From Pedosphaera sp. (lineage in GTDB: Bacteria > Verrucomicrobiota > Verrucomicrobiia > Limisphaerales > SXQI01): a stretch of DNA of 64,000 nucleotides. The position numbers and the translations under genes were made by a program. Shown here piece after piece: positions 54,001 to 61,720 of the stretch (positions within the stretch are counted from its first letter, which is position 1; the number at the start of each line of letters is the position of its first letter). Under the pieces are notes generated by a model, which saw only the letters and a list, made by a program, of their open reading frames with translations, made no database searches and was not told the origin of the DNA. Location of the stretch: the NCBI GenBank assembly GCA_025359965.1, contig JANYDC010000031.1:62001-126000 (forward strand). The letters run 5' to 3'.

Positions 54001-54148
54001 TGGCAAACCCTGCGAATGCTCCAGCAATGGTATCGAGCGATCCACCAGTCTGGGCATCAACCCGGCCTGTAAAACAGAGCAACACCAGCACAACCACACA
54101 CCAGAGCGCTGCCCTGGTCTTTCTTTGAATGAAGCGTTCCATACTCAT
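51038..54148 (-). CDS. Giant secreted NHL/cohesin-dockerin-like protein (paralog 1)
   Basis: This 1036-residue protein is the first of the four paralogs and the nearest to the secretin gene (35-nt gap). It has a signal peptide (about 12-32), an NHL propeller (about 35-345), a Gly/Asn/Ser/Thr-rich linker (about 348-370), one chitobiase-C-like domain (about 372-460), a cohesin-like domain (GSTLILPVVVNLRSNAVMRS), dockerin-like loops (WYNAGDFGSGLSDLPNNADV and GGDGEIRFLDWQILLRRSL), a second cohesin-like domain, a calcium loop DPDHDGFSNFEEF and a C-terminus ending YYRFKIR. The cohesin and dockerin assignments rest on pattern only and need profile searches. Confidence 0.85.
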   Translation of the reverse strand: MSMERFIQRKTRAALWCVVVLVLLCFTGRVDAQTGGSLDTIAGAFAGFANGFGNVTAQFDGPMGLALTKDKNILVADSANNMIRSIRASDQFVTTFIPQLNKANHLQKPVAVTVDTNGVIYVANEITHDIQKYDRFGNFMTKVATTVSVPTALTIGQGTSLYVAELNGIVTKYSSAGALVATYQFVDGLAQFRGVAVMDEGKLAVSDAGNHVIWIFNTPGDAPILFGGTLNMPGFGNGLPGYGLLNQPWNIAVGLHNSLVIADRGNHRVRVLGCDGTLDTFYGVDPSLWEDFPGANLFPGWADGSVQYAESRDPVGLTVGEDGTVYGSEVYYHLIRAGTGFTYPAFCGGGGGAGGNTNGSGNTNGSGTNVVLQAPVLTPNSGYYPMGVKVEVSSPISSTGFGPDTTVYFTTDGTDPTTNSPVVPSIGGKRIVEWNLSSLDLTSLRVRFQSETNLSLVARGVASTFDTTPIQGEVGIAPSLNGTNFTAGLGSTLILPVVVNLRSNAVMRSLQMVVEISKVGSAARIEPPLQPKALTMSSNDFVSMALASTNTPLTFLSNSGGTSRLAVVYIGTNQVFRVSPFGAVAVLSIPIPSQADSLGQKSSVGSQYLVHISQASGTSDGQTAVPLQPMPDRLITVVNKGYLVGDTAPGGWYNAGDFGSGLSDLPNNADVNNAFYASLGFKVPYASSDAFNAMDVVPEDSASGVGGDGEIRFLDWQILLRRSLGFNTKLWKRTWTKDGVLKPYIGTDSQPLDSVSEVTAKASPSGYHRSIQISADAFSHVQPDQLIEVPVRLRIKDGASLAGLQFIAYVTGDQGEPTVSLVNFRASSGLPAASPSGNSIPGFGTINNAIFCSWNVGALFAPLHGNVILGYLVFRVPASALSGGRYQIHFEKADGASDDLVTMYDFESFRSDVWIGGGPLLPADPLPDEWKMYHFGSLTDEDAQAGADPDHDGFSNFEEFAGSMDPVSSDWRVAVSESGARIRWFGRANSIYTIERSQDLEAWQQVGSSQIGQDQMLIYNDTSATGGNQYYRFKIR

Positions 54149-54183
54149 GCGCGGTATTGATGCATCCCATCGGTGGTGGTTGA

Positions 54184-56223
54184 TTACTTACCGCCTTCGT
54201 TGGTGTTAATGGATGCTCCCGGCTCGTTGTCACCCGATGGCGACACACTGGCCTGTTTGCGAGCTTGCTTGATCTCTTCTGCGGATTTCCCACTGTTCAT
54301 GGGGCCGACAATTTCATCACTGTTTTCGGGCACCTTGGTGTTCAAAAACTCAGTGTGCGTGGCCTGGAAATCCTCAAACTCGATAATAGTGGGGGTGAGG
54401 AATATGATCAGATTTGAACGCAGGCGTTCCTTCGTTTCGTGGCGGAATGCCCAGCCAAGAATGGGAAGATCGCCCAGTATGGGCACCTTTGCATAATTCT
54501 TCGCCGTGGAATCGCTGACCAAGCCACCCATCACCAAAGTGTGTCCGCTCGGGATTACCACCTGGGTGTCAATTCGGGAGGTGGAGAAAATATCAGCCTC
54601 ATTCACTTTGCCGTTAATGACTTTGCGCGAAGGCTGACCTTCGACTTTGGATATCTCAGGTTTGAGTTTGAGCGAAATATTGGTGCCACTAATGCGCGGA
54701 GTTACGATCAGGATGGTTCCTACGTTGGTATAATTCGGCTTGGTGCTGGAAACCGTTGTTCCACCCGAGCCCACACCCTCACTGCTGTCAAAAATGGGTA
54801 TTGCACGTGTCACTTCAAGGCGTGTTTCCTGGTTATCCAAAGTTACCGCGCGGGGAGTGGCCAACAGTTTCGAGTCCAGCTCAGTGTTAAGGAAGGACAA
54901 AGCGGCGTTGACCCCGTCTGCATTAAGGAAAGCCACGCTCGGGTTGAAACCACTGGCAGTGGAGGCGGTCAGGCCTCCCGCACCAATAGTGGTGACCTCA
55001 TTCTTGGTCACGTTCTGAACGGTGGTGCTCGAAGGCGAAATCGTAACCGGTCGGCCACTGGGCAGAGTGGTTGTGGTGGGGGCGCCAGGCGTGTCCGTCG
55101 ACAAAGTGCGGGTGGAAGTACCGGCGATCTTGCCGTTGCCAAAGCTGAAGTGCTGGGCGGAAAGCGTGTCCGTCCAGTCCAGGCCCTTGGCTGATTTCGG
55201 ATTTTGGATGGTCTCCAGAAAACGGGCCTCAATTAGGACCTGCTTGGTTGGAGTATCAAGGGATGCCAATAGATTGGTTAGATTCTGGTAATCCTTCTGC
55301 GTCGAGGAAACCACCAACTGCGCAGTGCGCGTATTGGGAAGTATTTTAGCGAGAGGGAAGGCGTTTTGAAACAACGTCACCATGTTGGTCGTGCTGCTGT
55401 AGTGGAGCTGGATGACATAGTTGAAAACAGGGTCCTTGGCGGTTGGATCCTTAAAGGTCACCTGCGAAAAACGAGTGCGAGGATCAGAGATCAGGGTCAG
55501 TCCGAAATTGTTCAACACAGCCTCAAGCGTTTGCTGTGGTGAAACACCACCAAAACTCGAAAGTGAAACCGTGTTGGTTGACACGGGGGGAAGATCCACA
55601 ATGTTCGTTCCGACATAGCGCACGCCGCCACTCTTAATCTTGGGATCGATCAGCAGATTCACCTTGGCCAGTTTGGCCAGCACAGCGACCGCCGTCAAAA
55701 GCGGCACTTCCTTGTTGGGTTCAAAATAGGCTTCCAGCTCCTCGTCGTCCTTTTTAAGCACTTCGCTGATCGGTTCTTCCAGAGCCTGTAGTCCGGAGTC
55801 CTTGGTGGCGACGATCAGCGTGCCTGGAGTATTGGTGGAGTGGCCCAGCATCAAACCCTCCTTGTCAAGAAGGCGGAGAAGGGCCTGCCGGTAGGTAATC
55901 TGCTCGAACCGCTGCGATCCAACGCTTTGCATCAGCAGATCAACAGGCTTGCCGCCGTTCATGAGCTCGGGCGCAAACTCAACATGCAATTTCGCCTGCT
56001 CGGCCAGGCTCTTGATGGCTTCGCCCAATTGGAGCTCGGCATCAAGGGCAACCAGCGCCACCACCTCCGTGGAGGGCGAGGGCGCTGAAGAAGACGGCGC
56101 TGCCTGCGGATTGGCAGCCGCCGGGACAGCGTTGTTGGTGTCGGCGGGAATCCCGGTCTGGCCTTGCGCAATGGGGGCACAGGCTAGGATCAGGGACATC
56201 AGCGTGGAGAGAATCACCTTCAT
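54184..56223 (-). CDS. Type II/type IV pilus secretin (GspD/PilQ family)
   Basis: This 679-residue outer-membrane channel protein starts at the ATG at 56223, which is followed at once by a signal peptide (KVILSTLMSLILACAPIAQG). N-domains (about 45-350) include LLTAVAVLAKLAKVNLLIDP and LPNTRTAQLVVSSTQKDYQN. The C-terminal secretin domain has LLATPRAVTLDNQE, FSTSRIDTQVVIPSGHTLVM and the signature VPILGDLPILGWAFRH near residue 590. A Ser/Thr/Gly-rich insertion (about 390-450) lies in the gate region. It follows PilM-, PilN-, PilO- and PilP-like genes in the order of type IV pilus alignment operons. The motor ATPases, platform protein and pilins are not in the window. Confidence 0.93.
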   Translation of the reverse strand: MKVILSTLMSLILACAPIAQGQTGIPADTNNAVPAAANPQAAPSSSAPSPSTEVVALVALDAELQLGEAIKSLAEQAKLHVEFAPELMNGGKPVDLLMQSVGSQRFEQITYRQALLRLLDKEGLMLGHSTNTPGTLIVATKDSGLQALEEPISEVLKKDDEELEAYFEPNKEVPLLTAVAVLAKLAKVNLLIDPKIKSGGVRYVGTNIVDLPPVSTNTVSLSSFGGVSPQQTLEAVLNNFGLTLISDPRTRFSQVTFKDPTAKDPVFNYVIQLHYSSTTNMVTLFQNAFPLAKILPNTRTAQLVVSSTQKDYQNLTNLLASLDTPTKQVLIEARFLETIQNPKSAKGLDWTDTLSAQHFSFGNGKIAGTSTRTLSTDTPGAPTTTTLPSGRPVTISPSSTTVQNVTKNEVTTIGAGGLTASTASGFNPSVAFLNADGVNAALSFLNTELDSKLLATPRAVTLDNQETRLEVTRAIPIFDSSEGVGSGGTTVSSTKPNYTNVGTILIVTPRISGTNISLKLKPEISKVEGQPSRKVINGKVNEADIFSTSRIDTQVVIPSGHTLVMGGLVSDSTAKNYAKVPILGDLPILGWAFRHETKERLRSNLIIFLTPTIIEFEDFQATHTEFLNTKVPENSDEIVGPMNSGKSAEEIKQARKQASVSPSGDNEPGASINTNEGGK

Positions 56224-56300
56224 ATTAGCGTGAGTTAAGGGACAGGCGCGAACAAAGCTTGGCATCGACAACGGGCGGTGCCACTTGAGCAGCCAGAGAA

Positions 56301-56861
56301 CTATTTTTTCTTGAAAACATTGAGTACGATGGGTTGAGGCTGCCCGTTGATCAGGAGAGTGATGGAACCGCGCATAATTTTGGTGGCTCGGACGCGGACT
56401 TTTTGCTCGTGCCCGTCCAGCACCACGCTGAGCCAGGTGTCACGATCCAATTCAAGCGTGGCGTTGTTGATTAGTGCGACTCTGTCCACACCTACACCAA
56501 CGATGCCCTGAAAACCTGCCTGCAAAGCCAGCATCAGCGCATTACCGGTTGTCTCCTGTTTCCGCCCCGACTCGGGCTCTGTGGCGGCGCGCACAACGGC
56601 ATCAGAGATGCGGGAGGAGCCTGGAAAAAATGGATTCTTTGAATTTGACGAGGCTACAAATACGGATTGCACGGAGGAGGCTGGCTTTTTGACTTCGGCG
56701 GCTGCTACCCCGGCTTTGGCTGCGGGCGGGCGGGCGGGGGCCGGGGCGGTAGCCGGCGGCTTGGATCCGCAGCCGGAGGCGGCGAGCAACCCCGCTGTAA
56801 GGATCACACTAAACAGACCACTCCGGAGCGACTGTGAAAAATTGAAGATCTGGGCTGGCAT
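56301..56861 (-). CDS. PilP/GspC-like lipoprotein
   Basis: This 186-residue protein has a lipoprotein signal ending LLAASGC (Cys at about 31), a Pro/Ala-rich linker and a small C-terminal beta domain (FQGIVGVGVDRVALINN to NGQPQPIVLNVFKKK) that resembles the HR domain of GspC or the beta-sandwich of PilP. NPFFPG just before it is typical of this class. PilP links the inner-membrane PilNO complex to the secretin. It starts 10 nt after the PilO-like gene and precedes the secretin by 77 nt. Confidence 0.75.
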   Translation of the reverse strand: MPAQIFNFSQSLRSGLFSVILTAGLLAASGCGSKPPATAPAPARPPAAKAGVAAAEVKKPASSVQSVFVASSNSKNPFFPGSSRISDAVVRAATEPESGRKQETTGNALMLALQAGFQGIVGVGVDRVALINNATLELDRDTWLSVVLDGHEQKVRVRATKIMRGSITLLINGQPQPIVLNVFKKK

Positions 56862-56871
56862 CGGTTTGTCC

Positions 56872-57513
56872 TCAGAGGGTGGTCGGGCGGATCAAGGTTA
56901 CAATCCTCAGTTCGACCGCCAGTTTTTCAGCGCTTTCCGGAAGCCCGGCACTGCCGCGAACCGAACCATTGGGCAGCTCATTTCCGCCCATTAGCCGGTT
57001 TCTGGCCGCACCCTCGGGGTGAATGCTCACACTCAGAAGGCGCCAATACGGAAAGGTGTTTTCCATGTCCGCCATGAATCGCCCCAAATCACTGTAATAT
57101 GCCGAGAGAACGACATTAAAAGTCGCCGCCTTATAAGGAAAATTAGGCAACAATCCCGCATCCCCTAAAACTGGCTGGCCGATATCTATAACTTCAACCG
57201 CGTATGCCTTGCGGAACCGCTCCATCATTTGAAAGAAGGAATAATAGGGATCGCCCCTCAGAACCATATCCTCCTGCTTGGCTTCAAGATTCTTTTTTAG
57301 CCCTCCCAGTTGATCAAGAATGGCAGGTCCCATTTTCGACATCAGTTCAGCTTTGGAAACCTTGTCGGCCAGTCCCGCAATCTTAACCTGATTCTGCTGG
57401 ATTTGCTCCTGCTGGCCGGAAATCACGAACAAATAGAGCATTGCTATTACTCCGCCGCCGCTTAAGGAGGCGATGAGCAGTTTGTCGCGTCGTTCTTTCG
57501 AGAGCTTAATCAT
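56872..57513 (-). CDS. PilO-like inner-membrane protein
   Basis: This 213-residue bitopic protein has a short cytosolic head, one membrane helix (about 14-32), a coiled-coil-like stretch (about 33-75) and a periplasmic alpha/beta domain with ATFNVVLSAYYSDLGRFMAD, matching the ferredoxin-like PilO core. Its start overlaps the PilN-like stop by 8 nt. The identification depends mainly on gene order, topology and size. Confidence 0.78.
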   Translation of the reverse strand: MIKLSKERRDKLLIASLSGGGVIAMLYLFVISGQQEQIQQNQVKIAGLADKVSKAELMSKMGPAILDQLGGLKKNLEAKQEDMVLRGDPYYSFFQMMERFRKAYAVEVIDIGQPVLGDAGLLPNFPYKAATFNVVLSAYYSDLGRFMADMENTFPYWRLLSVSIHPEGAARNRLMGGNELPNGSVRGSAGLPESAEKLAVELRIVTLIRPTTL

Positions 57514-58405
57514 TCGTCAGAATCCTTTCCTGCAACCGGCACTCGATGGTGAAAGGCACAAACAGTGCGCTGGGATTGGCGGCGTCGCCCGAATCCGGAC
57601 GGGCTTGGGCTGGGCGGTCCGTAAACTTCAAAGCCTGGCCTTCCGATTGATGGAGGCGATCTCGGAAATAAGGCAAATTGACCAGATTGCGGGTAAATGA
57701 ATCGATGTGGGAGCCTGGTGGATTGCTGTAATCCCGGCCTTTGATTTCGATCAGAGTGGATTCCACCATCGCCGGCACCATCGTGTATTCAGCCCGTGCT
57801 GTCACCGTCTTGGTGGTCGTATTGGTTGAGAGAATGGAAAGTTTTAAAGCGAGCTTTACCTTGTTGGTGCTGAAAGGGGGGCGGGTCGCCAAAGCCTTGA
57901 GTTGATTGGTTATGGCTGTGAACACTTCAGCATCCGGCGCGCTTGAAGCCCAGAACTTCCAGCCAGGCTGCGAATTTAGAAACGCGGCGGTGAGGTTGGT
58001 GGAGAAAAATTTTGAAGTGTCGTTCGTGGCGTATTTCTGGCTGGCGTTAAACTCAACGATTCGAACATTGTCCATAGTGGCCAACTGAAAAGCGTTAAGC
58101 GCGGTCGCCCAGAAAAACCGATTGGAGGAGTAAACCTCCAGCGAAGACATGCGGCGGTCGATATCCGTTGCCAGAGTCCGGTCCGTGCGCACCTGTTTGG
58201 AGGCCTCCTCGATGCGCTTAAGGCGGTTTTCGTAATCCTCCAACGTGGACCTGCCCGCCGCCGTTTGCATTTGGAGAACACCAATCCATGCAACGAACAG
58301 AAAAACCAGAAGCACAGCACCCCAGATGACACGCTTGACGGGATCCTTCCGCCGCACCTCTTCTGCCGCCTGCTCCTCCGCCAATAAGTTAATGCGTATC
58401 GGCAT
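57506..58405 (-). CDS. PilN-like inner-membrane protein
   Basis: This 299-residue protein begins MPIRINLLAEEQAAEE, close to the conserved PilN head (INLLP) that binds PilM. A membrane helix (about 27-45), a coiled coil (about 50-90) and a large periplasmic domain follow. It is longer than typical PilN (about 200 residues), with extra periplasmic sequence. It starts 6 nt after the PilM-like gene. Confidence 0.82.
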   Translation of the reverse strand: MPIRINLLAEEQAAEEVRRKDPVKRVIWGAVLLVFLFVAWIGVLQMQTAAGRSTLEDYENRLKRIEEASKQVRTDRTLATDIDRRMSSLEVYSSNRFFWATALNAFQLATMDNVRIVEFNASQKYATNDTSKFFSTNLTAAFLNSQPGWKFWASSAPDAEVFTAITNQLKALATRPPFSTNKVKLALKLSILSTNTTTKTVTARAEYTMVPAMVESTLIEIKGRDYSNPPGSHIDSFTRNLVNLPYFRDRLHQSEGQALKFTDRPAQARPDSGDAANPSALFVPFTIECRLQERILTND

Positions 58406-58411
58406 ATCTTA

Positions 58412-59473
58412 TCAAAAAGTTCCCATCGCTGCTCCGACCGCAACACCCAGCAAAGGTGCCATTTGCTCTACTTCACCCATCTGCTTGGGTGGTAGGGACA
58501 TCCGTAAAAAGCTCAGTGGGTTCCACAGTTTGCATGGAATCATCAGCTCGCTTTGCAACGTTTCCACCACCAGCGCCGAACGTGCCGAGGCGCCTGACAA
58601 ATAAATCTGCCCCACGGTCTTGTCCGCCTGATGCTCGAAAAAATCGATCGAAGCCCTCAACTCGCGCCCCAATGGCATCAGCAACGATTGCAAAGGAGCC
58701 TGCACCTCCTCGGGCAGACCGATCTTGATGCCTTCCGCCTCATCGTAACTGGTGCCCATGGCCTCCGAGAGCCCGCTGGTGATCTTATCTCCTCCAATGC
58801 CCACCACTCGGCTCAGCGCCAGCTCTCCTCCGCTAATGATACTGATGGTCGTATTCTTAAAACCAATGTCCACCAAAGCAGAAACCTCAGAATTGAATGC
58901 TTCAGGCAGCGCCATCTCGAATGCATTCGGCAGTGCAGCCAGGCTCGGAGTGACTTGCTCTAGAGTTAAGGAAGCGGATCGGGCGGCCTGCGTTAAAAAA
59001 TCCAGATGTTCCCTCCGGGCTCCGCCCACCAATACGCGGCACTTGGTGTTTCCTTTGCCGACGTCGCCTATCGGCAACTCCTTGCCGGGCAGGATTTGAC
59101 AGTCAAAAACGTAATCCGGCAGTTCCTGCTGCAGATAGTTTTTGCTGTTGTACTTTAACATAAGCCTCATGTCCCCCACCGGCACCATCGGCAACTCGGC
59201 CTGGCGCAACATTGAATCGCCCACCCCTAGCACTACCACCACCGCCTTTGTTTTATCCGCCACTGCCTGGGTGATGGCCTTGAAAAACTCTCCTAAAACG
59301 TCGGTGGTCAACCCCTTATCGGAAATGGGTGTCTCCAATGTGGCAAATCCCAGCAGTTCGAACCCATCGTTCTTGCGAACAATATGAACCCCCTTGGCCA
59401 TCCTCGCGCCCAAATCAATAGCCACAACTTGCGTGCGCTTCCGAGGAGACCCTGATTGCAATGTTGACCACAT
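58412..59473 (-). CDS. PilM-like actin-fold protein
   Basis: This 353-residue cytosolic protein has the PilM actin-like fold: VVAIDLGARMAKGVHI (phosphate 1 loop, about 17-32), the YNSKNYLQQELPDYVFD region, SALVDIGFKNTTISIISGG (phosphate 2), and IYLSGASARSALVVETL (adenosine loop). It should bind ATP and the PilN head on the inner face of the membrane. I prefer the ATG at 59473; an in-frame TTG at 59491 is possible. It is the first gene of the pilus-like operon. The 143-nt gap upstream must hold the promoter; I could not settle on one. Confidence 0.9.
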   Translation of the reverse strand: MWSTLQSGSPRKRTQVVAIDLGARMAKGVHIVRKNDGFELLGFATLETPISDKGLTTDVLGEFFKAITQAVADKTKAVVVVLGVGDSMLRQAELPMVPVGDMRLMLKYNSKNYLQQELPDYVFDCQILPGKELPIGDVGKGNTKCRVLVGGARREHLDFLTQAARSASLTLEQVTPSLAALPNAFEMALPEAFNSEVSALVDIGFKNTTISIISGGELALSRVVGIGGDKITSGLSEAMGTSYDEAEGIKIGLPEEVQAPLQSLLMPLGRELRASIDFFEHQADKTVGQIYLSGASARSALVVETLQSELMIPCKLWNPLSFLRMSLPPKQMGEVEQMAPLLGVAVGAAMGTF

Positions 59474-59616
59474 GTTCTGTTTGTTTTCCAAAACTGAGAC
59501 TTTTTAGGACTACCTACATTACTCGGCAAAAAGTGACAGGTACTTAAGCCGTTTTTTTAAATAGGAACAAAATACCCAATCACATGACCTGTTCGATTCC
59601 CATCAAGCTGGCTGGT

Positions 59617-60840
59617 TCAGCTAAGCAGAAAATAAACCAAGGCAATCGCCCCCAGCCCACACAGCCCAAAAAAGAGCCGTTTGTAAGTCACAACAGATTG
59701 ATATTCTTCAGGTTGAGAAATTGGCTTAACCAAGTCAAGCACTCCTCCACCACGTCGAATTCTGTCCGTACTCGGGACGTTCCGGTGGTTGGGTGAGACA
59801 GTGGGCTTCTCGGAAGACGCCTTGGCCACACCCTGCGCAACATCCGAAGCTGCTCCGGCCACCTCCTCTAACAAGTATTCGGGAAGGGCTGTGGAAGGCT
59901 GTTTCTTATGAGAAACCAGGCCAAGCGAAGCAAGCGCCCCCGTTGCGCTCGCTTTGCAAATATCCTCAAGCGTTGGAATGGCATCGGCTGGCGCGCAGCA
60001 ACAGCGTCCTAGAAACCGAGTCAACATCACCACCTCTGTGGAGGGCGATCTTTCCAGGCTTCTCCAAATCTGCGTGTAATTGGGGTGCTTGAGATCGTCA
60101 GCGTGGAATATCAAATTGTCACCACTCTGGAATGTTTTCCACAGCGATGGATCTGCGGCGATGGCCAGGAACGACAGATAAATGACCAAGGCTGAAAAAC
60201 GATCCAAAGTTTCGTCGTAGTCCTCCTCGGTTCGTGCGGCGTGCTGAAAATTGGCGTGTCCGAGCTCCGGACTGCGCCCCTTGCCAAAGGCCGGGCAATA
60301 CATCCCGTCGTAATCCACCAAACGCAACTCGTGCTTGGAGGTCACCATGATATTGCCATGCTGCAAATCCCCGTGCGCCAAATTATTCTGGCCAAGGTCC
60401 ACAATCAGCTTCCTCCACTGCTCAGCCAGGGAATTCAGTTTTGCCAGATCAGCGTGGTGCTCCTCAAGATACTGATTCAACGGCAAGCCATTGATCCACT
60501 CCATCTTCACCACTGGAAACCACTCGCTTTGAACCAAAACACCCTTGGGGATATAATCAAAGGCCACCAACCAAGGAACCTTTACACCCGCCAGATACTG
60601 GCTCAGCATCGCGTACCTGCCCTGCTGCCCAGAAACTTGGCGCACAAAACAACGCAAGGCCCATTTCTTACTCTCCTGCGTGGTGATCTCGTAAACACTC
60701 GCAAAATTGCCCGACGTCACGCGCGGCAGGCCGAACAAATCCGTCGCCACCGTGCTGTCGCGCAGCTCCTGCGAATCAAAGGAGTGCTTCGGTTCCTGGA
60801 GCGACTCCAAGTAGTCTGTATGTGTGGGCCAGGTGATCAT
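59617..60840 (-). CDS. Protein kinase-like protein of a TerY-P type triad, membrane-anchored
   Basis: This 407-residue protein has a kinase fold (about 35-300). The catalytic loop is HGDLQHGNIMV with Asp158 and Asn163, and the metal site is LVDYDGMYCPAF. At the usual beta-3 lysine position the sequence reads WALRCF, so an arginine seems to replace the lysine. The region after residue 320 is low-complexity, and a single helix at the very C-terminus (about 386-405) probably anchors it in the membrane. With the PP2C and vWA genes upstream it matches the TerY-P arrangement (vWA, phosphatase, kinase) described for Ter-linked stress systems. It starts 16 nt after the phosphatase gene. Confidence 0.85.
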   Translation of the reverse strand: MITWPTHTDYLESLQEPKHSFDSQELRDSTVATDLFGLPRVTSGNFASVYEITTQESKKWALRCFVRQVSGQQGRYAMLSQYLAGVKVPWLVAFDYIPKGVLVQSEWFPVVKMEWINGLPLNQYLEEHHADLAKLNSLAEQWRKLIVDLGQNNLAHGDLQHGNIMVTSKHELRLVDYDGMYCPAFGKGRSPELGHANFQHAARTEEDYDETLDRFSALVIYLSFLAIAADPSLWKTFQSGDNLIFHADDLKHPNYTQIWRSLERSPSTEVVMLTRFLGRCCCAPADAIPTLEDICKASATGALASLGLVSHKKQPSTALPEYLLEEVAGAASDVAQGVAKASSEKPTVSPNHRNVPSTDRIRRGGGVLDLVKPISQPEEYQSVVTYKRLFFGLCGLGAIALVYFLLS

Positions 60841-60856
60841 GGGTAAACTCCCGATT

Positions 60857-61711
60857 TCATGGATGTTTTCCTTTTTGGAGCCTTGCCCCGGATATGGTTG
60901 AAAGACGGCTTGTCGGCCAGTGCAGGCGCAGCAGCGTTGTGTCGTCGTTCTTTAAAGTTTTACCCTTGCGCAACTGGCCCACCAAGGTGGTGAAATCCTT
61001 TTGGGTATCCAATTTCTGAAGCAGTTCCCAGGGGCGCGCCCCGCTTTCAAACCGCTCCAAAAGCCAAAACGACAGCGCATCGGTCGCCAGTAGAATTGTA
61101 TCCCCGGGACTAAGTGAGCCTTTGTGCAGTCGTGGTGGAAAAATCCGGACCGGATTTTCCTCTTCCAACCCGCTTCCCACCAAAATCGGGCGCGCCGTGA
61201 ATTCCTGGCTTCTTTCAATCGGGAAGGACTCAATTAATTCCCCTCCACGGATTTGGAACAGACAGGTGTCGCCCACCGTTACAACGGTATAGGGCCTTGT
61301 GGGAAGATCCTCACTATCCGACCTCCAGAATGCCAGCTTGCGCATAATCCTCTTTAGGGCACTCGGCACAGGCGGGTAGATTGCCAGGCCAAGAAGCGTG
61401 GAATGCGCCCCCTGACGAGCCTTTTCTTCCGCATACCAAGGCAGCACATCCCAAGGGATTCCATCGTGCCACTCATGCCGCAATGGAGTCAGCCAGGACG
61501 TCCACTGAGACTCCGAATCGAGATCCTGCGGCGGCGCCGCTGCAAACTGCCTCACCAGCATCTGCGCCCAGCGATCGGCGAATGACGATTCGGACGCCCC
61601 ATCGGCCACTGCGTAGAGATTCTGTTCTGGTGAGTATGCCACGGCATCCTCATATTCCTCAACCGAGTTACCCGCCTTCGGCAACCAAAACGCCTGCGCT
61701 TCGAGCTGCAT
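60857..61711 (-). CDS. PP2C-like phosphatase of the TerY-P type triad
   Basis: This 284-residue protein has divergent PP2C motifs: SVEEYEDAVAY (acidic motif 1), YAVADGASESSFADRWAQ (motif DG), VVTVGDTCLFQI, ILLATDALSFWLLE and NDDTTLLRL. The later TDG motif has become TDA. The DGASES form is usual for PP2C proteins of the TerY-P group. It lies between the vWA gene (9 nt upstream) and the kinase gene (16 nt downstream). Confidence 0.85.
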   Translation of the reverse strand: MQLEAQAFWLPKAGNSVEEYEDAVAYSPEQNLYAVADGASESSFADRWAQMLVRQFAAAPPQDLDSESQWTSWLTPLRHEWHDGIPWDVLPWYAEEKARQGAHSTLLGLAIYPPVPSALKRIMRKLAFWRSDSEDLPTRPYTVVTVGDTCLFQIRGGELIESFPIERSQEFTARPILVGSGLEEENPVRIFPPRLHKGSLSPGDTILLATDALSFWLLERFESGARPWELLQKLDTQKDFTTLVGQLRKGKTLKNDDTTLLRLHWPTSRLSTISGARLQKGKHP

Positions 61712-61720
61712 ATCGGCGCA

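Noticed and set aside
59492..59540. A TTGCCG-N17-TAAAAA pair as promoter of the pilus-like operon (minus strand)
   Set aside because: Both hexamers match the vegetative consensus at only four positions, and the start would lie inside the first codons of the alternative start; too weak to annotate.
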